From Arachnia propionica (GTDB lineage: Bacteria > Actinomycetota > Actinomycetes > Propionibacteriales > Propionibacteriaceae): DNA of 64,000 nucleotides. Location of the stretch: the NCBI GenBank assembly GCA_002748325.1, contig PDSD01000039.1, positions 1-64,000 on the forward strand. Direction: 5' to 3'. The notes below the pieces were generated by a model. That model saw only the letters and a program-made list of their open reading frames with translations. It had not been told where the DNA came from and did no database searches. Made by a program: the position numbers and the translations under genes. This document shows, one piece after another, positions 32,026-40,633 of the stretch (position 1 is its first letter; the number at the start of each line of letters is the position of its first letter).

Positions 32026-32734
32026 GCCAGGCGCATTCGCTCGGGCGGCGCAGCGTCGCAAGCGAGCCAAGCGGCGACGCTGGCTGGCGCTTACTGCCGT
32101 CGTGGTACTGCTACTGGTGGCCGCGGCCGTAGCGGCCTACTTCCTCTGGTTCTCCGATGCCACGAAGCTAGCCAAAGCTGAGGTCAGCGGAACAAAGCTG
32201 TTAACCGAGCAGCAAGTGCTCGACGCCGCTCAACTGCCGATGGGGGAGCCGCTAGCTACGCTCGACACCGAAGCAGTGGCGCAGCGGATACAGCAGCTAC
32301 CAGCGGTGCGCAACGCCCGGGTAGAGCGAGTGGCCCCTGACGCGGTGCGGATCGAAGTGCTGGAACGGGTAGCGGTCTACCAGCGAGCCGATCGTGGCAA
32401 GTATCAGTGGATTGATGATCAGGGAGTGATCTTTCACAGCCAAGCTGAGGCGCGAACAGATCTGATGTCAGTGCGTACTGCGGAAACTGACGTGCGCTTG
32501 CTGCGAGACATCGCCACCGTTGTCGAATTTGTGCCAGCGAATGTGAGCCCCCGGGTAAAGCTGATTGAGGCGAAGGCGGTTGACCATATCGTGCTGGTGT
32601 TGGACGACAGTGACGTTGTCGTGTGGGGAAGCGCAGACGATTCCGAGCTCAAATCGGATGTGCTGTCCCAGCTGATCAAGATCGACGCCACCGTATACGA
32701 CATTTCAGCGCCGAGCTATCCGACGACCCGGTGA
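32018..32734 (+). CDS. ftsQ: Cell division protein FtsQ (POTRA)
   Basis: Basic N-terminus, one TM, POTRA-like domain, position between murC and ftsZ. Confidence 0.88.
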   Translation: MNEPGAFARAAQRRKRAKRRRWLALTAVVVLLLVAAAVAAYFLWFSDATKLAKAEVSGTKLLTEQQVLDAAQLPMGEPLATLDTEAVAQRIQQLPAVRNARVERVAPDAVRIEVLERVAVYQRADRGKYQWIDDQGVIFHSQAEARTDLMSVRTAETDVRLLRDIATVVEFVPANVSPRVKLIEAKAVDHIVLVLDDSDVVVWGSADDSELKSDVLSQLIKIDATVYDISAPSYPTTR

Positions 32735-32871
32735 AACTGCTAGCAGTGACCAACCTTGAAGTCCTACTTGAGGTGAATCTCCGCTGAACTGGCGAGGCTA
32801 ATGGACGCGAGGCAGGTATGAACCATAGCCTTCATGTCTAATAGCAAAATTATTTTCTGGAGTGGGCAATT

Positions 32872-33981
32872 ATGGCAAGCGCTTCGCAAAACTACCTCGC
32901 GGTTATAAAGGTGGTCGGTGTCGGCGGCGGCGGCGTCAATGCCGTTAACCGGATGATCGAATCGGGTCTGCGTGGGGTCGAGTTTCTAGCGATCAACACC
33001 GACGCCCAGGCACTGCTGATGAGTGAGGCCGATGTCAAACTTGCGGTTGGGCGAGAGTCAACCCGTGGCCTGGGGGCCGGAGCTGACCCCTCGAAGGGGG
33101 AACAGGCAGCGCTAGACCACTCTGATGAGATTGAGGCAGCCCTGAAGGGTGCCGATATGGTCTTCGTGACCGCTGGCGAAGGGGGCGGCACCGGCACCGG
33201 GGCGGCACCGATTGTCGCCAAGATCGCTCGCTCGCTTGGGGCGTTGACCATCGGGGTAGTGACCCGGCCGTTCTCGTTCGAGGGGCGCCGTCGCGCCATT
33301 CAAGCCGACAGCGGGATTGATGCCCTTCGGGAAGAAGTCGACACGCTAATCGTCATCCCGAACGACAAGCTGTTGCAGATGACGGACCATCAGGTAGCCA
33401 TCCTGGATGCCTTCCGGCAGGCCGATCAGGTGCTGATGCAGGGCGTATCCGGCATCACCGACTTGATCACCACACCTGGGCTGATCAACCTGGACTTCGC
33501 AGACGTTAAGTCGATCATGAGCCAGGCAGGCTCGGCCCTGATGGGCATCGGCGTAGCCCGCGGTGAAGATCGAGCCCGGGCGGCTGCCGAAATGGCGATC
33601 AGCTCGCCGCTGCTGGAAACCAGCATTGATGGCGCCCACGGGGTGCTGCTGTCTATCGCAGGTGGCAGCGATCTTGGGCTGTTCGAGGTATCGGCGGCGG
33701 CGCAGCTCATCGAGGAAACGGCCCATGACGAGGCGAACATTATCTTCGGTACGGTAATCGACGATGCGTTGGGCGATGAAGTACGGGTAACGGTTATCGC
33801 CGCTGGATTCGACGGCACCGGGGAACCGCGTAAGCCACGTCGGACCCTAGCTACTGCGATCGGTGGTTCGGCTTCGGCCGGGGAGGAAACCGCCCAGCAC
33901 GAAAATCAGCCGGTTCACCCGTTCTCCGCAGCTGCCGATATAGGTGATGACGAGCTCGACGTGCCTGATTTCATGAAATAA
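32872..33981 (+). CDS. ftsZ: Cell division protein FtsZ
   Basis: [32 protein letters not shown]-terminal LDVPDFMK. Confidence 0.98.
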   Translation: MASASQNYLAVIKVVGVGGGGVNAVNRMIESGLRGVEFLAINTDAQALLMSEADVKLAVGRESTRGLGAGADPSKGEQAALDHSDEIEAALKGADMVFVTAGEGGGTGTGAAPIVAKIARSLGALTIGVVTRPFSFEGRRRAIQADSGIDALREEVDTLIVIPNDKLLQMTDHQVAILDAFRQADQVLMQGVSGITDLITTPGLINLDFADVKSIMSQAGSALMGIGVARGEDRARAAAEMAISSPLLETSIDGAHGVLLSIAGGSDLGLFEVSAAAQLIEETAHDEANIIFGTVIDDALGDEVRVTVIAAGFDGTGEPRKPRRTLATAIGGSASAGEETAQHENQPVHPFSAAADIGDDELDVPDFMK

Positions 33982-34066
33982 GCATTTTCGCGTCTCAGGC
34001 GCGTAGCTCCAGGCATATGCTGCCGACGGGGTTACAGTTAATCAAGAATTGTAGGCAGGAGGAACC

Positions 34067-34543
34067 GTGGGCATTCGTAAGCTGGCCGAATGGATAGGCC
34101 TATCCGAAGACGACCGATACAGCGATGAAGAGCTGTCGGACGAGTTGTCTGACGAAGTCTACGTCGACGACGCTGAGGCTACCAACGCGACTGGCCTCCG
34201 GGTTGCTCAGTTGCCGCGCCAAAGTGGCGAGAAAGCCGTCGTGAGTCAACCGCAGCCCGCAGACTTGAGCCGGATCGTCAGTGTTCGGCCGCGTTCGTAC
34301 AACGAGGCAAGGGCGATCGGCGAGAACTTCCGAGACGGTGTCCCGGTGATTATGAACTTGTCGGATATGGAAGCCGGTGAAGACAAGCGGTTGGTCGATT
34401 TCGCTGCCGGACTGATTTTCGGGCTGCGCGGAAATATTGAACGCATTTCCACTCAGGTCTTCCTGCTGTGTCCGGAGAACCTGATTGTTGGGCCGCAAGA
34501 TAAAGAACGGCTCGCCTCGGGAAGCTTCTTTAATCAAAGCTAG
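34067..34543 (+). CDS. sepF: Cell division protein SepF
   Basis: VSVRPRSYNEARAIGENFRDGVPVIMNLSDM, RLVDFAAGLIFGLRGNIERIS. Confidence 0.94.
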   Translation: MGIRKLAEWIGLSEDDRYSDEELSDELSDEVYVDDAEATNATGLRVAQLPRQSGEKAVVSQPQPADLSRIVSVRPRSYNEARAIGENFRDGVPVIMNLSDMEAGEDKRLVDFAAGLIFGLRGNIERISTQVFLLCPENLIVGPQDKERLASGSFFNQS

Positions 34544-34556
34544 TCGGTCGAAACTG

Positions 34557-34589
34557 AACTAGTGGTTGAGGTCTAAAAACTAGTTGTTG
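34557..34589 (+). repeat. Direct repeat pair upstream of divIVA
   Basis: AACTAGTGGTTG (34557-34568) and AACTAGTTGTTG (34578-34589), 11/12 identical, 21-bp spacing. Confidence 0.6.
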
Positions 34590-34672
34590 TGCTTGGCTTT
34601 TGTGGCTGAGCTAGAGTTGGAAGAACCGGGTTCGGCTGTTGGCCGGACGAGTCTTACACGATGGAGCAAGTG

Positions 34673-35599
34673 ATGAGTTTGACGCTCGAAGAGGTCCGCC
34701 GAGTACGTTTCCGCATGGCCCGGCGCGGTCAGCTGGGTTACGCCGTTGATAGCGTTGACGACTTTATCGACAAGGTTGAATTGGCGTTCGACCAGTTCGA
34801 GAAAGAACAGCAGCGGCTGCAGCGTGAATTGGATTCAGCCGGTGGGGAAGCTGGCCCGGGGGCTGGAGCTGTTGCTGCCGAGCTGGAGAGCAGCCAGAAA
34901 GAACTTGCTGAGGCGAAGGCTCAACTCGAAGAGTTGCGGGCCGAAAACGAGCGGCTTAAGCAAACCGCAGAACAGGCCTCCGACGATGATCGGGTTGCCG
35001 AGTTGATGCGCCAGAACGAACAATTGCAAAGTGAGCTGGCTGCCGCCAAGAAGGAAAGCGCCGAGCGGCTGCATTCGGTCGAGAAGCCGAGCGAAGTCAC
35101 CGGTAAGATCACCGTACAGAACTCCGCGGAGGCCAGCTCTGCTTCGGTACGCGTCCTCGAGATGGCGATGCAGCAGGCAGATCGGCTGGTTGCCGAAGCT
35201 GAAGCCAATGTTGCCACTAAGGTCAGCGAGGCTGAGCGCCAAGCCAACGAGATTACCCGGGGTGCTGAAGCCGAGGCAGAGCGGGTACAGAACGAGGCCC
35301 GGACCAATGCCGAAAACGTTAAGCGTGAAGCAGAAGAACGCGCCGGTGCGCTCGAGATTGAAGTGCAGCAGCGGCGCAAGGAATTGATGGCGCAACTGCA
35401 GCAGGAACAGATCGCACTGCAGGGCACCGTTGCAAAGCTTCGTGATTTCGAGGGCAAGTACCGCGAGAACATGCATGGATTCCTGCAACGTCAGATCGGT
35501 TTGTTGGAGGCAGAGGTCTTGGAGCCTGAAGGAGGCCAAGAGCTACTGGCCGCCCAAAACACCCCGCGCTTGGATGCAGTGGCAGCTGGCGACAACTAA
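34673..35599 (+). CDS. divIVA: DivIVA/Wag31 domain coiled-coil protein
   Basis: LTLEEVRRVRF....RGQLGYAVDSVDDFIDKVE plus long coiled coil; an alternative upstream ATG exists at 34661. Confidence 0.88.
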   Translation: MSLTLEEVRRVRFRMARRGQLGYAVDSVDDFIDKVELAFDQFEKEQQRLQRELDSAGGEAGPGAGAVAAELESSQKELAEAKAQLEELRAENERLKQTAEQASDDDRVAELMRQNEQLQSELAAAKKESAERLHSVEKPSEVTGKITVQNSAEASSASVRVLEMAMQQADRLVAEAEANVATKVSEAERQANEITRGAEAEAERVQNEARTNAENVKREAEERAGALEIEVQQRRKELMAQLQQEQIALQGTVAKLRDFEGKYRENMHGFLQRQIGLLEAEVLEPEGGQELLAAQNTPRLDAVAAGDN

Positions 35600-35693
35600 A
35601 GCCCAAATAGCTGATCGCTAGGCGATAACACTCGAGTGTGTCTGTACTGTTTTACGGCAGGCTGGTGTATTCTCTCGGGGATATCAGCGAAAG

Positions 35694-36128
35694 ATGGGTA
35701 TGGCGAAAAAGAACACCAACGAGGCGAGTCTGCCGACGACGCTGCCGGTGGCCGAGGGGGAAACACCCTGGACGGCTGCGGAGATCGCCGAGCAGCGGGT
35801 TGAGCTGTTAGAGGAACTTGAGCGCGCCCAGCGGAAAATCGATATCGCTTATGGCGAACTTGACGATCTGCTGCAGGCTGGGGTCAGCGGTGCCGGCAGG
35901 GATCCGGCAGACGTTGGCTCAAGCAACTTCGAGCGAGACCAAGAGCTTTCCCTGGCGCATAATGCCCGGGAAATGGCTGAGCAGATCCGCCAGGCACTGC
36001 GGCTGTTTGACCGCGGCGACTACGGCCGATGCGAAGTGTGTGAACAGCCAATAGGTAAGGGGCGGCTGCAGGTTTTCCCGCGGGCCACCCTGTGCGTGAC
36101 GTGCAAGCAGCGAGAAGAGCGCCGCTGA
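35694..36128 (+). CDS. TraR/DksA-family C4 zinc-finger regulator
   Basis: C-terminal GRCEVCEQPIGKGRLQVFPRATLCVTCKQ. Confidence 0.9.
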   Translation: MGMAKKNTNEASLPTTLPVAEGETPWTAAEIAEQRVELLEELERAQRKIDIAYGELDDLLQAGVSGAGRDPADVGSSNFERDQELSLAHNAREMAEQIRQALRLFDRGDYGRCEVCEQPIGKGRLQVFPRATLCVTCKQREERR

Positions 36129-36760
36129 TCACTGCCGCCAGGGCGCTGGCGGTGGGGATCGGGCTAGTCGGTTTCGGGGCAGACCAACTATCCAAGGCTG
36201 CGGTATTGGCCTACCTTAACCCCGGCCAGCCGGTGGAGATATTGGGGCAGTTGCTGCGGTTTACGTTGGTTCGCAACCCTGGCGCAGCGTTCAGCCTTGG
36301 CACTGATTTCACAGCGATTTTGACCGGCTTCGCAATCATCGTTTTAGTTGCTTGCCTAACTGTTGGGCTTTCTCGGGTGCGCGGCACGTTTCCCGCTGTA
36401 CTACTTGGCCTGCTCATAGCCGGCGTATCGGGCAATTTATTTGACCGGCTATTTCGTGAGCCAGCCCCGATGCTCGGACATGTGATCGACTTCATTCAGC
36501 TGCCGTACTTCGCCATCTTTAACGTGGCCGACATCTGCATCACTTCCGCCGCCGGGTTGCTGCTACTGATCAGCCTGCGGCCCAGCAAGGCACTGCCAAG
36601 CGACGAAACTGAGGCGCAGGACGAAGCCGACTTAGCTGACGAAACCCAGTCCGATGACGAGAAGCCAGCCGCTGCCGAGAATCAGCCCGATGCCAAGGCA
36701 CAGGCGGGTGAAGCGGGCCAGTCGGACCCCGAACCGCAGCCGGCCGAAGAAACAGCATGA
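36092..36760 (+). CDS. lspA: Lipoprotein signal peptidase II with acidic C-terminal extension
   Basis: DQLSKAAVLAYL, VRNPGAAFSLG, GVSGNLFDRLFR, FAIFNVADICIT; exact start uncertain. Confidence 0.93.
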   Translation: MRDVQAARRAPLITAARALAVGIGLVGFGADQLSKAAVLAYLNPGQPVEILGQLLRFTLVRNPGAAFSLGTDFTAILTGFAIIVLVACLTVGLSRVRGTFPAVLLGLLIAGVSGNLFDRLFREPAPMLGHVIDFIQLPYFAIFNVADICITSAAGLLLLISLRPSKALPSDETEAQDEADLADETQSDDEKPAAAENQPDAKAQAGEAGQSDPEPQPAEETA

Positions 36761-37674
36761 CGATCCTGCTTATCCCGGCAGACCTGGCCGGCCAGCGGCT
36801 CGATTCGGTTGCTGCCCGGATCTCGGGTTATAGCCGGTCGCGGGTGGCCGAGCTGATCGCTGCCGGAGAGGTGACCCTAGACTCGAAAGTCGTCACAAAG
36901 CCAGCCACCCCGGTGGCTGGTGGGGAATTGCTGGAGTTTCGCCACGAGCCACGTCCAACTGAGCCGACATTTCAGCCGCGTACGGTGGCCGGGATGAGGA
37001 TCGTGGCTGAGGACCCGCACATCGTTGTGGTCGACAAGCCTGCCGGGGTCGCCGCTCACCCTAGCCTGGGCTGGGATGGGCCGTCGGTGACCGAGCACTT
37101 AGCCGCAAGCGGGGTAGCGATCGCCACCTCCGGAGCGCCGGAACGGCAAGGAGTGGTGCAGCGGCTAGACGTCGGCACTACCGGGTTGATGGTGCTGGCC
37201 AAGTCCGAAGTCGCCTATAGCCGCCTCAAGCAGGCCTTTCGAGACCGCAACGTGAGCAAGGTCTACCACGCCCTAGCCCAAGGCAGGCTGGATCCGTTTG
37301 TCGGCACGATAGACGCCCCGATTGGGCGGCATCCCCGGGCCGAGTGGAAGATGGCGATTGTCTCGCCCGGCCGGTCCAGCATCACCCATTACCAGACGTT
37401 GGCGGCCTATCGTGAAGCCAGCCTGCTGGAGATCAAATTGGAGACTGGTCGCACCCACCAGATCCGGGTGCATCTGTCCTCAGTTGGACACCCCTGCTGC
37501 GGCGACGACCTGTACGGCTGCGATCCCAAGTTGGCTGCCAGGCTCGGGCTGCAGCGGCAGTGGCTGCACGCCGTCAGCCTTGGCTTCGAACACCCCGCCA
37601 CCGGCGATTGGGTTGAGTTCGAATCGGCCTATCCGGCCGACCTGGCGGCGGCGCTGCGCATCGTTAGTGACTAG
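36757..37674 (+). CDS. rluD: RluD-type pseudouridine synthase
   Basis: S4-like N-terminus, VVDKPAGVAAHPS, RLDVGTTGLMVLAKS. Confidence 0.93.
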   Translation: MTILLIPADLAGQRLDSVAARISGYSRSRVAELIAAGEVTLDSKVVTKPATPVAGGELLEFRHEPRPTEPTFQPRTVAGMRIVAEDPHIVVVDKPAGVAAHPSLGWDGPSVTEHLAASGVAIATSGAPERQGVVQRLDVGTTGLMVLAKSEVAYSRLKQAFRDRNVSKVYHALAQGRLDPFVGTIDAPIGRHPRAEWKMAIVSPGRSSITHYQTLAAYREASLLEIKLETGRTHQIRVHLSSVGHPCCGDDLYGCDPKLAARLGLQRQWLHAVSLGFEHPATGDWVEFESAYPADLAAALRIVSD

Positions 37675-37703
37675 CGAAGCGATGTCTCCAGTACTCTGGA
37701 TGC

Positions 37704-39164
37704 GTGCGCAAAGCGAAAATCATTTGTACCTTAGGCCCGGCATCTGAGACCACCGAGCAGCTCGTTGCCCTGATCAACGCGGGCATGAACGTGGCGCGAT
37801 TCAACATGAGCCACGGCGACTATGCCGAGCACGAACAGCGGCTGGCAGCCCTGCGGGAGGCCTGCGACATTACTGGCCAGGATGTTGGCGTCTTCGCCGA
37901 TCTACAGGGGCCGAAGGTGCGACTTGGGCGGTTTGCCGACGACGCGAAGCACTATCTGGCCGAAGGTGATAGCTTCCGGATCACCGTCGATGACGTGCTG
38001 GGCACCAAGGAGCGCTGTTCCACCACCTATCAGGGGCTGCTTGGCGATGTCTCGGTGGGTGATTCGATTCTTATCGACGATGGCCGGGTAGGCCTACAGG
38101 TGAGCGAGATCGACGGCACCGATGTCGTTTGCGAGGTGGTAGTTCCAGGCACGGTGTCGAACAACAAGGGCATTAATCTGCCGGGGGTCGCGGTGTCGGT
38201 GCCTGCGCTCAGCGAGAAGGATGAGCGCGACCTGCGGTGGGTGCTCGGCCAAGATATCGACATGGTGGCGTTGTCCTTCGTGCGGTTTGGTTCCGACATC
38301 AAACGCGTCCACGAAATCATGGATGAGCAGGGACGCCACCTGCCAGTGATCGCCAAGCTGGAAAAACCGCAGGCGATCGAGAACCTGCAGGCCATCATTG
38401 ATGCCTTTGACGGCATCATGGTGGCTCGCGGCGACCTAGGCGTGGAACTACCGCTGGAGGAAGTGCCGCTGGTGCAGAAGCGGATCATTCGGGCCGCGCG
38501 GAAATGGGCGAAGCCGGTGATCGTGGCCACCCAGATGCTGGAATCGATGATTTCCTCGCCGCGGCCCACCAGAGCCGAGGCTTCCGACGTCGCAAACGCG
38601 GTGCTGGACGGGGCAGATGCAGTGATGCTGTCCGGTGAGACCGCGGTCGGGCAGCACCCGGTGCGAACCGTTGAGGTGATGGCTGACATCGTCCAGAGCA
38701 TCGAAAGCGAAGGCCACGAAGAGATTCACAGCATCGAGTGGGATCCGCACACGACCGGCGGGGTATTGGCAAAAGCAGCCGTCGAGGTAGCCAATCGGCT
38801 GCAGGCCCGCTATCTGGTGGCTTTGACCAAGTCCGGTGATACCGCCCGTCGGCTGGCGCGGTTAAGGCCGAGTACCCCGCTGCTGGTTTGCTCCCCGGAT
38901 CGGGCGACCCGGCAATTCATGACGATTACCTGGGGTGCCACGGCCGTCGCGGTACCCGATTATTCGCAGCAAGACGAGATGGTGGAGAGCATCGAGGCTT
39001 GCCTGCGGTCCAGGGAAATGATCGATATGGGCCAGCGCATGGTCGTGCTTTCGGGTTCGCCGCTGGGGGTCCCCGGCAAGACCAACAACCTGTTGGTGCA
39101 CCGGGTTAAGCAGCTCATTGACGAACGCCTGCTTGCTCCCGCTGGCGACGACGCCTGGGGATAG
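37704..39164 (+). CDS. pyk: Pyruvate kinase
   Basis: RKAKIICTLGPASET, FNMSHGDYAEH, MVARGDLGVELPLEEVPLVQKRII, ATQMLESMI. Confidence 0.97.
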   Translation: MRKAKIICTLGPASETTEQLVALINAGMNVARFNMSHGDYAEHEQRLAALREACDITGQDVGVFADLQGPKVRLGRFADDAKHYLAEGDSFRITVDDVLGTKERCSTTYQGLLGDVSVGDSILIDDGRVGLQVSEIDGTDVVCEVVVPGTVSNNKGINLPGVAVSVPALSEKDERDLRWVLGQDIDMVALSFVRFGSDIKRVHEIMDEQGRHLPVIAKLEKPQAIENLQAIIDAFDGIMVARGDLGVELPLEEVPLVQKRIIRAARKWAKPVIVATQMLESMISSPRPTRAEASDVANAVLDGADAVMLSGETAVGQHPVRTVEVMADIVQSIESEGHEEIHSIEWDPHTTGGVLAKAAVEVANRLQARYLVALTKSGDTARRLARLRPSTPLLVCSPDRATRQFMTITWGATAVAVPDYSQQDEMVESIEACLRSREMIDMGQRMVVLSGSPLGVPGKTNNLLVHRVKQLIDERLLAPAGDDAWG

Positions 39165-39384
39165 CCAACGGCAAGGCACCGGCCGCTGGTTAGCCTTGGC
39201 TGGCCTGAACAATGCCAAGGGGTTGCTTAGCGTTAGCATTGGGGCAGATGGCGGGCACCCCTGCTGCGCGGGGGCAACCGCCCGCCATCGCTCTTGGCCG
39301 GGTGATTACCTGGTTTTACGGTGATAGGCCAGGCGGCAGGACCGACAAGAGAATCAGCTTCCGAAGGCGTCAAGGCACAACAAG

Positions 39385-39467
39385 TGCCCGGGAGGGGAGT
39401 CGAACCCCTACAGCCTTGCGGCCAGACGGGTTTGAGCCGTCCGCGTATACCATTCCGCCACCCGGGC
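39385..39467 (-). tRNA. tRNA-Leu(CAA)
   Basis: Reverse complement GCCCGGGTGGCGGAATGG...GACGG-CTCAAAC-CCGTC...GGTTCGACTCCCC...CCCGGGCA; 7-bp acceptor stem, long variable arm, anticodon CAA, no encoded CCA. Confidence 0.95.
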
Positions 39468-39591
39468 AACCAGACAATTGTGGCATAAATCCGCTGTGAC
39501 CTCATCCCCGCGGGTTCTTGCGTGAGTTGTTTCCGTTGGAGGGGTAGACTAGCCAGGCGAACGCGCTAGTCAGCAGGAGGGTGAGGCAACT

Positions 39592-40182
39592 ATGGCGGAT
39601 AGCAAGAAGGCAAGCCGGGTTCTTGTTGCTGAGGATGAGGCACTGATCCGGCTCGACTTAGTCGAGCTACTCACCGAAGCTGACTACGAGGTCGTCGGCG
39701 AGGCAGTCGACGGGCAAGAGGCAGTGGAACTGGCTAGGGAACTCAAGCCTGATCTGGTGATCGTGGACGTCAAAATGCCGCGCATGGACGGCATCAGCGC
39801 CGCCGAGATCATCGCCGAGGAGCGCATCGCGCCAATCGTCATGCTGACGGCTTTCAGTGAACGCGAACTGGTGGAGCGGGCGCGCGATGCTGGCGCGATG
39901 GCCTATGTGGTCAAGCCCTTTGACGCTTCAGATGTCATCCCGGCCATCGAGATCGCGGTGGGGCGATTCGCCGAAATCGTCGCGATCGAGGAAGAGCTCG
40001 CCAACCTGGAAGAGCGGTTCGAGTCGCGCAAGATCATCGACCAGGCCAAGGGAATCCTGCAAGAGGGGCTTGGCTTGAGCGAGCCGGAAGCGTTCCGCTG
40101 GATTCAAAAGACCGCGATGGATCTACGCAAATCCATGCGCGAGGTGGCGGAAGGCGTCATCAACCACCGTAAGGGACCGTAA
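39592..40182 (+). CDS. ANTAR-domain response regulator (PdtaR-like)
   Basis: Receiver domain VLVAEDEALIRLDLVELL / DLVIVDVKMPRMDG plus ANTAR tail RKIIDQAKGILQEGLGLSEPEAFRWIQ. Confidence 0.93.
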   Translation: MADSKKASRVLVAEDEALIRLDLVELLTEADYEVVGEAVDGQEAVELARELKPDLVIVDVKMPRMDGISAAEIIAEERIAPIVMLTAFSERELVERARDAGAMAYVVKPFDASDVIPAIEIAVGRFAEIVAIEEELANLEERFESRKIIDQAKGILQEGLGLSEPEAFRWIQKTAMDLRKSMREVAEGVINHRKGP

Positions 40183-40185
40183 GGG

Positions 40186-40596
40186 CTAGTGCCGCTTGAT
40201 TAGCTGGCAGGTGATGCGCCCCGTGCACACCAGCTTGCCCTGGTCGTTGTGCAGGTCCACTTGGTAGATCGCGGTACGCCCGCCCAACCTGACGGCGGTC
40301 GCGGTGCCCGTGACCCGGCCCTCACGAGTCTGCCGCAGGTGGGTAACGTTCATGTCTACCCCCACCGCGACCCGGTCAGGCAGGGCGTGGGCCATGGCCC
40401 CAAGCGAGCCGAGCGTCTCCACCAGCAGGGCAGAGATGCCGCCATGCAATATTCCTATCGGCTGGGTGTTGCCGGCGACTGGGAAGCTGCCGACCACCCG
40501 TTCGGCGGTCAACTCGACAAGCTCGAAACCGAGCCGGTCGCACACATTCGGGGCTACTTGGTCGTACCATTCGGGAAAGTCCACTGTCTTCACCAC
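40186..40596 (-). CDS. PaaI-family hotdog thioesterase
   Basis: GILHGGISALLVETLGSLGA, VGVDMNVTHLRQTREGRVTGTA. Confidence 0.88.
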   Translation of the reverse strand: MVKTVDFPEWYDQVAPNVCDRLGFELVELTAERVVGSFPVAGNTQPIGILHGGISALLVETLGSLGAMAHALPDRVAVGVDMNVTHLRQTREGRVTGTATAVRLGGRTAIYQVDLHNDQGKLVCTGRITCQLIKRH

Positions 40597-40633
40597 GCCA
40601 CTGTGCCACAGATTCGTTAGCTAGAGTCTAAGT

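Noticed and set aside
39212-39499. ORF translating REGSRTPTALRPDGFEPSAYTIPPPGQ
   Set aside because: This is a conceptual translation through the antisense strand of tRNA-Leu, a well-known spurious protein.
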